From assembly GCA_024693715.1 (NCBI GenBank), contig JAILKS010000074.1, positions 24,765 through 88,764 of the forward strand: a DNA stretch of 64,000 bases. Reading direction: 5' to 3'. A program made the translations under genes and the position numbers. Under the pieces are notes generated by a model. The model was not told the origin of the DNA. It saw nothing but the letters and a program-made list of their open reading frames with translations, and did no database searches. This stretch comes from Treponema sp. GTDB lineage: Bacteria > Spirochaetota > Spirochaetia > Treponematales > Treponemataceae. Of this stretch, positions 8,698 to 16,979 are shown piece by piece (the stretch's first letter is position 1; every line of letters starts with the position of its first letter).

Positions 8698-9396
8698 ATG
8701 AACAAGCGGTTATTTGAACTTTCATATACTTTACGAAAAGAAAAACAGAAAAAAAATACTTATCTCATTGTTTGTTTCCTCATGTCAATTATTATTATAA
8801 ATGTTGTAATGAAGCTGTTTTTTATGCCTGTTCGTCAGGTTTCCGATTCAATGAGTCCAAATTTCTGTGAAAATTCACTTGTCATGATTAATCTTACGAA
8901 CAAAAATCCACAGGTTGGTGATGCAGTTTTATTAAAACCACAGACAGAAGTTCAGAGAAAGGGAATAGTTAAATTCGCTTCAAGAATATGTTCATTCTTT
9001 ACCGGACAGCAGAAAAGCCTTATTGAAGATAAAAAATTTACAGGAACCTATCCTTCGTTAAGAAGAGTTGTCGGTACTCCGGGTGATACAATCTACATGG
9101 ATAAGGGAATTGTTTATATAAAACATAAGGATAATAATTATTTTTTCTCTGAATTTGAGCTTACTAAAACAACTTATGATATTACTACAAAAGATATGCC
9201 TGAAGGCTGGGAAAATGCAATCGGTATTTCATACAGTTTTGATAAAATGACCTTACAGGATGATGAATATTTTGTTTTATGCGATAACCGTTATGCGACA
9301 CTTGATTCAAGACTTTATGGTACTGTCAAAGCCGATGATATTAAAGGATGTGTTTTCGCAACTTATTTCCCGTTTTCAAATCTTAAGCTTTATTGA
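8698..9396 (+). CDS. lepB: signal peptidase I with Arg at the catalytic-lysine position
   Basis: 232 aa, one N-terminal transmembrane segment (about residues 21-43), S26 peptidase family. The nucleophile motif is intact (VSDSMSPNF, Ser51), as are the box D/E remnants GTPGDTIYMDKG and LCDNRYATLDSRLYG. However, the general-base lysine found in bacterial enzymes (KR-x-VG-x-PGD) is Arg122 here: LRRVVGTPGD. The enzyme would cleave signal peptides at the outer face of the inner membrane. Whether this copy is active, uses another base or has a special role is open. The upstream bases show no strong RBS. The next gene overlaps its stop codon. Confidence 0.8.
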   Translation: MNKRLFELSYTLRKEKQKKNTYLIVCFLMSIIIINVVMKLFFMPVRQVSDSMSPNFCENSLVMINLTNKNPQVGDAVLLKPQTEVQRKGIVKFASRICSFFTGQQKSLIEDKKFTGTYPSLRRVVGTPGDTIYMDKGIVYIKHKDNNYFFSEFELTKTTYDITTKDMPEGWENAIGISYSFDKMTLQDDEYFVLCDNRYATLDSRLYGTVKADDIKGCVFATYFPFSNLKLY

Positions 9397-10547
9397 TGAA
9401 TAATAAATTTTCGCTTTATATTCATATTCCTTTTTGTATTTCAAAATGCGATTACTGTGATTTTTTCAGCATCGAATGTAATAAGTTTAAAATCCCTGAT
9501 GATTATATAAATGCATTGTGCAGAGAACTTCTTTACAGAAAAAAGCAGTTCGATATTTCAGAGCTCAAAACGATTTATGTCGGTGGTGGAACTCCAAGTC
9601 TTCTTACTTTAGAACAGATAAAAACACTTTTCAATTTTATAAATAATAATTTTACTTTTTGTGATGATATTGAAATTACTTTCGAAGCAAATCCTGATGA
9701 TATTACACCGGAACTTCTTGAGGTTCTTTCAGAATGTAAAATCAGCAGGCTTTCGTGCGGAATACAGTCTCTTTGTGATGATGTATTAAAATTTATACAC
9801 AGGCGTGCTGACAGAATTAAAAATCTTGATGCGCTTAATCTTATAAAGCAAAAATGGAATGGTCAGGTAAGTTTAGATGTAATCTGCGGTCTTCCTTATG
9901 AAACTGAAACTTCATTCCTTGAAGCACTTAATCAGATTATTAAATATAATCCTCATCACATTTCAATATATTCTCTTACTGTTGAAGAGGGGACACCCCT
10001 TTATGAAAAAATCAATTGTGGTAAAATTAAATATGATTATGATTTTTCAGACAGTCTTTGGCTTAAGGCAAGAAAGCTTCTTTTAAAAAACGGTTATTAT
10101 CAGTATGAAATATCAAATTTCTGTCGTGATGATTTTTACAGCCATCATAATTTTACGTACTGGTCCTTTGAATCTTATATAGGAATCGGAAGCGGGGCTG
10201 CATCAACTGCATATTCCGATAAAAATGCAGTAAGATTTACGAATGTAAAAAATATTGAAAAATACATAAATTACTGGCTTTGTAATGAAGGGGAAATACC
10301 AGAAGAAATTGAACGTCTCGATGAAAAAACACTTGAGTTTGAATTTTTTATGATGGGACTCAGAACAAGACGCGGCATATCGTCTGAAAGATTCCAGGAT
10401 TTTTTTAAACGTCCGCTTCCACAAAAATTTCTGACTGTCTTTGACGATTGGAAATCAAAAAATCTTGCAGAAGAAAAAGACGGATATTTTTCGTTAAACA
10501 CAGAAGGAATTTTATTTTTAAATCGTTTTTTGGAAGAAATTTGCTGA
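9396..10547 (+). CDS. hemW: HemW-like radical SAM protein (heme chaperone / CPO-like)
   Basis: 383 aa. The radical-SAM cluster motif is Cys14-x3-Cys18-x2-Cys21 in YIHIPFCISKCDYCDFFS, followed by TIYVGGGTPSLLT and GLPYETETSFLEAL, all typical of the HemN/HemW group. Stand-alone HemW binds heme and delivers it to cytochromes rather than being a coproporphyrinogen oxidase; whether treponemes use it this way is not known. An in-frame TTG at 9393 precedes, but the ATG at 9396 overlaps the lepB stop (TGATG), the usual coupled arrangement. Confidence 0.85.
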   Translation: MNNKFSLYIHIPFCISKCDYCDFFSIECNKFKIPDDYINALCRELLYRKKQFDISELKTIYVGGGTPSLLTLEQIKTLFNFINNNFTFCDDIEITFEANPDDITPELLEVLSECKISRLSCGIQSLCDDVLKFIHRRADRIKNLDALNLIKQKWNGQVSLDVICGLPYETETSFLEALNQIIKYNPHHISIYSLTVEEGTPLYEKINCGKIKYDYDFSDSLWLKARKLLLKNGYYQYEISNFCRDDFYSHHNFTYWSFESYIGIGSGAASTAYSDKNAVRFTNVKNIEKYINYWLCNEGEIPEEIERLDEKTLEFEFFMMGLRTRRGISSERFQDFFKRPLPQKFLTVFDDWKSKNLAEEKDGYFSLNTEGILFLNRFLEEIC

Positions 10548-10606
10548 TTTATGCGTATTTTTAACCTTATATTAAGAAAAAAAATGCTTTTGATAAAAAT
10601 TATTTA

Positions 10607-10634
10607 TTGAAATAATATAAAAACCGATTATAAT
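10607..10634 (+). promoter_or_regulatory. sigma-70 promoter of the flagellar operon
   Basis: TTGAAA at 10607-10612, 16-bp spacer, perfect TATAAT at 10629-10634. The start codon of flbD is at 10647, only 12 bp after the -10 box, so the leader would be about 6 bases and no Shine-Dalgarno sequence is present. This is a housekeeping-type promoter, not a sigma-28 promoter, consistent with what is reported for treponemal motility operons. Confidence 0.75.
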
Positions 10635-10646
10635 AGTAGTATCAAA

Positions 10647-10847
10647 ATGATAGATGTAATGCGGTTAGATGGGAAAATTTATTGGGTGAATCCGCACATG
10701 ATCGAAAGTATGGAATCTACTCCTGATTTAACGTTATCAATGTTATCGGGTAAAAAAATCATTGTCCGAAATTCCCCCGAAGAAATTATACAGAAAATTA
10801 TTGATTATCGAAGAAAAATCGGTATTGATAAGCAAGAGGTTTTGTAA
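10647..10847 (+). CDS. flbD: flagellar protein FlbD
   Basis: 66 aa, FlbD family: MIDVMRLDGKIYWVNPHMIESMESTPDLTLSMLSGKKIIVRNSPEEIIQKI. This small protein always sits next to motA or flgE in spirochaetes and Firmicutes; its function is unclear. Here it heads the operon directly behind a sigma-70 promoter, whereas in other treponemes flgD and flgE come immediately before it. Its stop codon overlaps the start of motA by 1 bp. A second in-frame ATG lies four codons downstream, also without a ribosome binding site. Confidence 0.9.
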   Translation: MIDVMRLDGKIYWVNPHMIESMESTPDLTLSMLSGKKIIVRNSPEEIIQKIIDYRRKIGIDKQEVL

Positions 10848-11629
10848 TGGATATATCTACAATAGTCGGTATTGTCGGTGGACTTGCCATGATTATCATG
10901 TCAACGATCACTTCAGGAGGTCATTTAAGAAACATCTGGAACATTCCTTCAGTTTTGATGACAGTTCTTGGTTCTTATTTTTCAATGTGGGTATCTGCAC
11001 CATTAAAAAAAGTAATCGGTATGCTTAAAGTAATGGGTAGAACCTTTAAGGTACCTGATTTTGGTGAAAAAACAATCATTAGCAGTTTGCAGGCACTCTC
11101 TGAAAAAGCACGTCGTGAAGGTATTCTTGCACTTGAAGATCAGCTTGAAGACCTTGAAGATCCTTTTATGAAAATGGGACTTCGTCTCGTAGTAGATGGA
11201 ACTGACGGTAATATTATTCGTGCAATCATGGAAAATGAAATGAATCAGATTGAAGCAAGACATATGGAATGGATAAGCTTAATCAACGCATGGGCCGGTT
11301 TTGCTCCTGGTTTTGGTATGATGGGTACCGTTCTCGGTCTTATTGGTATGCTTCAGAATCTTGATGATAAATCTTCTCTTGGTCCTAACATGGCTGTTGC
11401 TTTGATTACAACCTTGTACGGATCTTTCATGGCAAACTGGTTAATTGCTCCTTTTGCTACTAAGCTTATGGGACATAACTCACAGGAAATAAGGGTAAAA
11501 GAAATGATTGTAGAAGGTGTTCTTGCAATTCAAGCCGGTGAAAACCCTCGAATTATGGGACAGAAGCTTCTTACATATCTTGACCCTGTTACAAGAAAAG
11601 CTGTTGAACAGGATATCTTAAAGGATTAA
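10847..11629 (+). CDS. motA: flagellar stator protein MotA
   Basis: 260 aa, MotA/TolQ/ExbB family with four predicted membrane helices, a large cytoplasmic loop carrying charged residues (about 80-140), and the conserved ending segment NAWAGFAPGFGMMGTVLGLIGMLQNL followed by MAVALITTLYGSFMANWLIAPFATKL. MotA and MotB form the ion-conducting stator that drives rotation of periplasmic flagella. The start follows a good AAGAGG site inside flbD. MotB follows after 18 bp. Confidence 0.97.
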   Translation: MDISTIVGIVGGLAMIIMSTITSGGHLRNIWNIPSVLMTVLGSYFSMWVSAPLKKVIGMLKVMGRTFKVPDFGEKTIISSLQALSEKARREGILALEDQLEDLEDPFMKMGLRLVVDGTDGNIIRAIMENEMNQIEARHMEWISLINAWAGFAPGFGMMGTVLGLIGMLQNLDDKSSLGPNMAVALITTLYGSFMANWLIAPFATKLMGHNSQEIRVKEMIVEGVLAIQAGENPRIMGQKLLTYLDPVTRKAVEQDILKD

Positions 11630-11647
11630 AAAAGGATTTAGATTAAT

Positions 11648-12376
11648 ATGGCTAAGAAAACTAAAGAGCCACAGAAACCTTCTACCGCATGGCTTGGAAC
11701 TTATGGTGATATGATTACTCTTATGCTTTGTTTCTTTGTTATGCTTTATAATCCTTCAGAGGTAGATGTTACTCAGCTTGCAACAATTACTCAAAGTCTT
11801 CAGATGCAGGAAACTGATACAACTTCAGGAGGACTTTCTTTATCTAACGGACGTCTTGCAGATTTAGGTAATAATATCAATTCTCTCCCATCAACTGAAA
11901 AAGGAAAATCTCTTAGTCTTGCAAAGAAAAAGGCAGTCAGTCTTTTTGCACCTGATGTAAAAACAAACAGGATTACTATTACGAGCGATGAAAGAGGACT
12001 TGTAATTACACTTTTGTCAGATAATTATTTTGATGAAGGAAGCGCGGAATTAAATATAGATGAAACCCGTGAAACTTTATTAAGGCTTTCGGAATTCTTT
12101 ACGAGCCCTGAAGTTAAGGACAAAAGATATAGAATTGAAGGTCATACAGATAATACGCCTGTCGCCGACAATTCGCAGTTCCCGAGTAATTGGGAACTTT
12201 CTTCGACAAGAGCTGCTAATGTTTTACATTATCTTGCCGATTATGGAGTAGAGGAGAAAAACTTTTCTATTGCCGGTTATGCTGATACGCGTCCGAAATT
12301 TACTAATAATACTGCTGAAGGTCGTGCTTATAACAGACGCGTTGACATAATTATTCTAGACGAAGGACATTTTTAA
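11648..12376 (+). CDS. motB: flagellar stator protein MotB
   Basis: 242 aa. A short cytoplasmic N-terminus leads to a single membrane helix holding the ion-binding Asp21 (WLGTYGDMITLMLCFFVMLY). The C-terminal domain is OmpA-like (YRIEGHTDNTPVADNSQFPSNWELSSTRAANVLHYL ... AYNRRVDIII) and anchors the stator to peptidoglycan. The plug/linker of about 70 residues between them is rich in Ser, Thr and Lys. The gene is intact and lies in the usual place after motA. Confidence 0.97.
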   Translation: MAKKTKEPQKPSTAWLGTYGDMITLMLCFFVMLYNPSEVDVTQLATITQSLQMQETDTTSGGLSLSNGRLADLGNNINSLPSTEKGKSLSLAKKKAVSLFAPDVKTNRITITSDERGLVITLLSDNYFDEGSAELNIDETRETLLRLSEFFTSPEVKDKRYRIEGHTDNTPVADNSQFPSNWELSSTRAANVLHYLADYGVEEKNFSIAGYADTRPKFTNNTAEGRAYNRRVDIIILDEGHF

Positions 12377-12418
12377 TGTTATTATGTATTATATTTAAAT
12401 TGTTTGCTGGAGGGGAAA

Positions 12419-12973
12419 ATGGCAGATGATGATGAATTGAACCTTGATGACACAGGATCTTCTGGTGGTCCTGCTAAAAAAGGTGGTTTGGGTTCTTTTT
12501 TACCTAATGTTTTAAAATGGGTCATTATTGGTATTTGCGCTGTAATCCTTATTGTTGTAATTTGTCTTATTTGTATAAAAATTTATACTAATAATAAAAC
12601 AGGTGATTACAATCCTGCAACTTATTCAGAAGAATACAAGGCAGTCGGCGAATCGTATGACTGGTATAAATCAATAGACACTATTCAGGTTTTCACTAAC
12701 GATGATCCTCCTGCTACAGTTCGTGTAACGGTTTTTCTGGGATACAAGAAGGATGATAAGTCTGCATCGGCAGATATTTCCAGTATGGCTGTAGAAATCA
12801 AGAGTTTTATACGTAAGTATTTCAGGGGTAAGTCTGCCGCTGAATTAAAAAATGCGGAAAATGAAACAAAATTCCAGATAGAAATCAAGAATGCAATTAA
12901 TGATAGAATTTTAAGTACTTCTAAAATTAAGGCAGTTAATTTTGATCAGCTTGATGTTGTTGATCCGAATTAA
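12419..12973 (+). CDS. fliL: flagellar basal-body protein FliL
   Basis: 184 aa, FliL family: an acidic cytoplasmic N-terminus (MADDDELNLDDTGSSGGPAKK), one membrane helix (about residues 32-57, VLKWVIIGICAVILIVVICLICIKIY) and a periplasmic stator-associated domain. FliL forms a ring around the stator and in Borrelia helps stator assembly and the orientation of periplasmic flagella. The frame starts earlier with TTG at 12404, but the GGAGGGG site at 12409-12415 points to the ATG at 12419. Confidence 0.9.
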   Translation: MADDDELNLDDTGSSGGPAKKGGLGSFLPNVLKWVIIGICAVILIVVICLICIKIYTNNKTGDYNPATYSEEYKAVGESYDWYKSIDTIQVFTNDDPPATVRVTVFLGYKKDDKSASADISSMAVEIKSFIRKYFRGKSAAELKNAENETKFQIEIKNAINDRILSTSKIKAVNFDQLDVVDPN

Positions 12974-12994
12974 ATCGTTTAAGGTGGAGTGTAG

Positions 12995-14032
12995 ATGAAC
13001 GAGGTTTTATCGCAGGACGAAATTGACCAGCTTCTTACCGCTATCAGTTCAGGTGATAATGATTCTGATGACTTTAAGCCGGTTAATAGTGCCCGTAAGA
13101 TAAAAATTTATGATTTTAAACGTCCTAATAAATTCTCAAAGGAACAGCTTCGTACAGTTTCGAATATGCACGAAACTTTTGCACGTTCAACGACTACAAG
13201 TTTGTCTGCTCAGCTTCGTTCGCTTGTACATGTTCACGTTGCTTCTGTTGATGAGCTTACATATGAAGAGTTTATTCGTTCTATCCCGACACCTACTACT
13301 CTTGCCGTAATAAATATGGATCCTCTTAAGGGAAATGCTGTTCTTGAAATAGATCCTGCCATTACGTTCTGTATGATAGACAGACTTTTTGGCGGTAGAG
13401 GAGCAACAAGCAGCAGCAAAAACCGTGATTTAACAGATATTGAACAGGAAGTAATGGAAGGTGTTATTGTACGCCTTCTTGCAAATATGAGGGAAGCATG
13501 GAGTCAGGTAATTGATCTTCGTCCACGTTTCGCTCAAATAGAAACAAATCCTCAGTTTGCTCAAATTGTACCACCAAATGAAATGGTTGTACTTGTTACT
13601 CTTGATACAAAAGTTGGTGATGAAGAAGGAATGATGAACTTCTGTATTCCTTATCTCACTATCGAACCGATAAGTTCTAAGCTTTCGACACAGTTCTGGT
13701 TCTCATCAGTTCGTAGAAATTCAACCACACAGTATCTTGGAACAATTAAAGATCAGCTTTCATCTGTAGACATGGATGTTGTTGCTGAAATTGGTACAAT
13801 TAATCTGCCTATAAGGGATGTTCTTTCTTTAAGGGTAGGTGATGTTGTAAGACTAAATTCAATTAAAGTTGGAGATCCTTTAACTTTAAGTGTAGGAAAT
13901 AAAAAGAAATTTAATTGTCAGCCTGGTGTTGTAGGTAAAAAAATGGCAGTTCAAATAACCGGTAAACTTGAAGATTTGGATTCAGAAGAATTTGAAGAAC
14001 TTTCCGTAGAAGGAGACGAAACATATGAGTGA
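12995..14032 (+). CDS. fliM: flagellar motor switch protein FliM
   Basis: 345 aa. The N-terminal CheY-P binding motif is present (residues 3-14, EVLSQDEIDQLL), then the CheC-like middle domain with the torque/C-ring region (GNAVLEIDPAITFCMIDRLFGGRG), and a C-terminal SpoA domain (VVAEIGTINLPIRDVLSLRVGDVVRL). FliM forms the C ring with FliG and FliY. The RBS AAGGTGG precedes the ATG. The gene overlaps fliY by 8 bp. Confidence 0.97.
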   Translation: MNEVLSQDEIDQLLTAISSGDNDSDDFKPVNSARKIKIYDFKRPNKFSKEQLRTVSNMHETFARSTTTSLSAQLRSLVHVHVASVDELTYEEFIRSIPTPTTLAVINMDPLKGNAVLEIDPAITFCMIDRLFGGRGATSSSKNRDLTDIEQEVMEGVIVRLLANMREAWSQVIDLRPRFAQIETNPQFAQIVPPNEMVVLVTLDTKVGDEEGMMNFCIPYLTIEPISSKLSTQFWFSSVRRNSTTQYLGTIKDQLSSVDMDVVAEIGTINLPIRDVLSLRVGDVVRLNSIKVGDPLTLSVGNKKKFNCQPGVVGKKMAVQITGKLEDLDSEEFEELSVEGDETYE

Positions 14033-15206
14033 TGGTGCTATCTCACAGGATGAAATTGACGCATTGTTGTCAGGAGTTGCAATAGACGGGTTAAATTCCT
14101 CTGGACACGTTGGTAACGGACCAAGTTTTCAGATTGATATTTCAACCTTACTGAAATTTGCAGAAGATTTGCAGCCAAAACTGGAAGAAAATGTAAATAA
14201 ATTTACAGGTGCTTCTTTTAAAATTGGTACTCCGATTGTTGAATTTTCTGAAAGAGATAAGGTTTTGTCAAAGCTTCCGGAAGTTGTTGTAACCGTTTCA
14301 TCAGATTATTCAGACAGTGCAAAGGGAAATCATATTTATCTTATGTCTTCTGAGTTTGCATTAAAGCTTTTTGCGCTTACAAACAATGAAGAAGCTGCAG
14401 AAGTTGATGATATGGTACTTTCTGTAGTCTCAGAAATAATTGCAACTTATATCAGTTCGCAGATAACTATTCTTGATGCAACCGGAAAATTACCGGGACT
14501 TTCTTACAGTACTCCGGAAAGTATAAATGAATCAAAGGCAATGATTATGTTCCCGCAGGGAGAATTTGCGCTTATAAGTTACCCTGTAACTTTAGATTCT
14601 AATGCATATACTCTCTGGGAATGTATTGGTGGTGAGCCTGCTGAAAAGATTTCAAATGCGCTTGGCGGAAATAAATCAAAGGCTGAAGAACCTCCTGCAT
14701 TAGATGCTGCTATGCAGCCTAATATGATGGATATGCAGGGTAATTCAATGAATGCTGCACAGGGTGGAATGCAGGGAATGGGAATGCAAAATATGCAGAT
14801 GAATATGGGAATGCCAAATATGGGAATGCAAAACATGCAGATGAATATGGGAATGCCTAATATGGGACAGAATATGGGTATGAATGTTCCGAATATTCAG
14901 TCTTTACAATTCCCGAATCTACAGGCAGGAATCAGTTCTTCAGAACAGGGAAACATCGGTTTGATTATGGATGTTTTCATGGAGATGACTGTAGAACTCG
15001 GCCGTACAAAAAAATCCATTAAAGATATTCTTGGAATGGGTGAAGGAACAATCATCGAATTGGATAAACTTGCAGGTGAACCTGTAGATATACTTGTAAA
15101 TCATAAACCTATTGCTAAAGGAGAAGTAGTAGTTATTGACGAAAACTTTGGAGTTCGTGTAACTGAAATTCTTTCTCCAATGGAAAGGGTAAGTGATATA
15201 AATTAA
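14025..15206 (+). CDS. fliY: flagellar motor switch protein FliY/FliN with Met-rich linker
   Basis: 393 aa. The N-terminus has its own CheY-P binding motif (GAISQDEIDALLSG), then a CheC-like domain (about 35-205), and at the end the FliN SpoA domain (IMDVFMEMTVELGRTKKSIKDILGMGEGTIIELDKLAGEPVDILVNHKPIAKGEVVV). Between them is a Met/Asn/Gln/Gly linker of about 80 residues containing a 14-residue unit repeated twice. This FliY-type architecture is found in spirochaetes and Firmicutes and contributes to the C ring and to CheY-P control of rotation. CheY-P hydrolysis as in Bacillus FliY is possible but not shown. Confidence 0.93.
   Translation: MSDGAISQDEIDALLSGVAIDGLNSSGHVGNGPSFQIDISTLLKFAEDLQPKLEENVNKFTGASFKIGTPIVEFSERDKVLSKLPEVVVTVSSDYSDSAKGNHIYLMSSEFALKLFALTNNEEAAEVDDMVLSVVSEIIATYISSQITILDATGKLPGLSYSTPESINESKAMIMFPQGEFALISYPVTLDSNAYTLWECIGGEPAEKISNALGGNKSKAEEPPALDAAMQPNMMDMQGNSMNAAQGGMQGMGMQNMQMNMGMPNMGMQNMQMNMGMPNMGQNMGMNVPNIQSLQFPNLQAGISSSEQGNIGLIMDVFMEMTVELGRTKKSIKDILGMGEGTIIELDKLAGEPVDILVNHKPIAKGEVVVIDENFGVRVTEILSPMERVSDIN
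14781..14864 (+). repeat. tandem 42-bp repeat (2 copies) inside fliY
   Basis: Copies at 14781-14822 and 14823-14864 differ at two third-codon positions and both encode GMQNMQMNMGMPNM. Degenerate remnants follow (GQNMGMNVPN) and precede (GGMQGM). The 42-bp unit is in frame, so copy-number changes would alter linker length without disrupting the reading frame. Confidence 0.95.
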
Positions 15207-15232
15207 TAAACCAATTTAAAAGGGTGGGAAAA

Positions 15233-15853
15233 TTGGTAAAAAAATTAAAATCTCTTGCAGTAATATTGCTGCTTTTTTCTCTTAACTTTAGTTTATTCTC
15301 TCAGGAAAATTCAAATAATTCTTCTTTGGATAATACATCTGATGAAACTGTTGCTCAGGTTTCAGATTCGGACAGCTTTGAAAACAGTACGGACTATTTT
15401 TCATCAAATCTTGCCGAAGAAACTGAAAAAACTAAATCACCTGGATTAGCAGGCGTTGTAATTAAAATCATCATTTTTCTAGCCCTGGTTGTCGGTGCTA
15501 TTTATGCACTCATGTTCTTTTTCAAAAAGAAAAACAATATTGTAAAGAGCGATGATGATTTTTTGCGTCGTGTATCTTCACTCACTTTATCACCGGGAAA
15601 ATCTGTTGAAATAGTAACATTAATTGATAAGGGATACATTCTTGGCGTTACAGAAGGAAGCATAAATCTTATTGCAGAAATTGAAGATAAAGAAATGATT
15701 CATGCTTTGAATCTTAATCTTGATAAAAAACAATCGATAAAAAAACCGCTTAATTTTTCAGATATTCTTGAAATGTTTACAAAAAAAGGAAATAAATCTT
15801 CTGGTATATATTCAGAAGCTGAAGATAGAGTTAATCAGATGAGGAATAAATAA
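15233..15853 (+). CDS. fliO: flagellar export protein FliO-like
   Basis: About 206 aa: signal peptide (LLLFSLNFSLFSQ), a Ser/Asp/Glu-rich periplasmic stretch, one membrane helix (about 74-97, AGVVIKIIIFLALVVGAIYALMFFF), then a basic FliO-type cytoplasmic domain (SPGKSVEIVTLIDKGYILGVTEGSINLIAEI). FliO helps assemble the FliP ring of the flagellar export gate, and the gene sits directly before fliP as in other treponemes. The start is uncertain: a GTG at 15224 is in frame but forms part of the GGGTGGG element that fits better as the ribosome binding site for the TTG at 15233. Confidence 0.85.
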   Translation: MVKKLKSLAVILLLFSLNFSLFSQENSNNSSLDNTSDETVAQVSDSDSFENSTDYFSSNLAEETEKTKSPGLAGVVIKIIIFLALVVGAIYALMFFFKKKNNIVKSDDDFLRRVSSLTLSPGKSVEIVTLIDKGYILGVTEGSINLIAEIEDKEMIHALNLNLDKKQSIKKPLNFSDILEMFTKKGNKSSGIYSEAEDRVNQMRNK

Positions 15854-15856
15854 AAA

Positions 15857-16699
15857 ATGAAAGATCTAAAAAATAAATTGAAGTCAATTTTTTTTATACT
15901 CATCATATTTTTTAATCTGGTTCCTCTTAGTGCACAAAATACTAATTTTCCAAATTCACCTGCACGTGGAACTACAACAATGAATCCTAATGTGAATCCT
16001 GTGCAGATTCCGAATATTGCAGTTCAGATAACACAACCGCAGTCAGGAAAGGAAGTTGCTTTTTCAGTGCGTCTTCTTATCCTTCTTACAATTCTTACTC
16101 TTGCTCCAAGTATCCTCATTCTTGTAACCTGCTTTTTAAGATTTTCAATTGTGCTTGATTTTATTAAGCGTGCTTTGTCTTTGCAGCAGGTTCCTCCGAC
16201 TGCAGTATTAAATGGAATTGCTTTTTTTATGACAATTTTCATTATGTGGCCGACGTTCACTAAAATATATGATAATGCATATAAACCGATGTCCGATGGA
16301 ACTATTGGTCTTGAGCAGGCGATTCGTGAAGCAGAAAAACCTATCCGTGAATTTATGTTCATTCAACTTCAGGATGATGCAGCAAAAGAACGCGGGTATA
16401 TCGGAATGTTTATGAATATGGCAAAGCTTGGTAAACCGAAAACTCCTTCAGATGTTCCGACATATATTCTTATTCCGGCTTACATCCTTCATGAACTGAC
16501 AGTCGCGTTTTACATAGGAATATTCCTGTATATTCCGTTCATTATCATAGATATGGTAGTAGCAAGTATCCTTATGTCTATGGGTATGATGATGCTTCCT
16601 CCGGTACAGATTTCGATGCCTTTTAAATTAATTTTATTTGTACTTGTCGACGGATGGGGACTATTAACACAGCAGCTTTTTGCTTCTGTTATTCATTAG
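15857..16699 (+). CDS. fliP: flagellar export gate protein FliP
   Basis: 280 aa with a cleavable signal peptide (IFFILIIFFNLVPLSAQ) followed by four membrane helices. Signature segments are LLILLTILTLAPSILILVTCFLRFSIVLDFIKRALSLQQVPPTAVLNGIAFF and ILIPAYILHELTVAFYIGIFLYIPFIIIDMVVASILMSMGMMMLPP. FliP forms the core of the export channel with FliQ and FliR. It follows fliO by 3 bp. Confidence 0.97.
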   Translation: MKDLKNKLKSIFFILIIFFNLVPLSAQNTNFPNSPARGTTTMNPNVNPVQIPNIAVQITQPQSGKEVAFSVRLLILLTILTLAPSILILVTCFLRFSIVLDFIKRALSLQQVPPTAVLNGIAFFMTIFIMWPTFTKIYDNAYKPMSDGTIGLEQAIREAEKPIREFMFIQLQDDAAKERGYIGMFMNMAKLGKPKTPSDVPTYILIPAYILHELTVAFYIGIFLYIPFIIIDMVVASILMSMGMMMLPPVQISMPFKLILFVLVDGWGLLTQQLFASVIH

Positions 16700-16708
16700 G
16701 TGGTTTAG

Positions 16709-16978
16709 ATGACAATAGGTGATATAGTTTCGTTGACACGAGATGCAGTTGCTCAAATCATTTCTCTTATTGCTCCTATTTTAATCGTAGCCTTAATCGT
16801 AGGATTAATAGTCGCAATTTTTCAGGCTGTTACATCTATTCAGGAACAGACATTGACCTTTCTGCCAAAACTTCTTGTAATTCTTCTTCTCATTGCTTTA
16901 CTGGCAGGAACAATGTTTACTTCTTTAGGAGAATTTACAATAAGATTATTTCAAAAAATACCGGATATAGCAAAATAA
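16709..16978 (+). CDS. fliQ: flagellar export gate protein FliQ
   Basis: 89 aa, two membrane helices. It contains the conserved VALIVGLIVAIFQAVTSIQEQTLTFLPKLL segment. FliQ packs around the FliP/FliR gate. The RBS is AGGTGG, 8 bp upstream. It ends 1 bp before fliR. Confidence 0.97.
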   Translation: MTIGDIVSLTRDAVAQIISLIAPILIVALIVGLIVAIFQAVTSIQEQTLTFLPKLLVILLLIALLAGTMFTSLGEFTIRLFQKIPDIAK

Positions 16979-16979
16979 A

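Noticed and set aside
10622..10632. CCGATTAT near the flbD promoter resembles a sigma-28 -10 (GCCGATAA).
   Set aside because: No TAAA-type -35 at 15 bp upstream (TTAT there), while TTGAAA-N16-TATAAT fits sigma-70 very well.
14579..14836. Open frame on the minus strand opposite fliY, rich in Ile, Cys and Pro.
   Set aside because: It is the antisense of the Met-rich repeat (ATG repeats read backwards as CAT/ATT-type codons). No RBS, no family resemblance.
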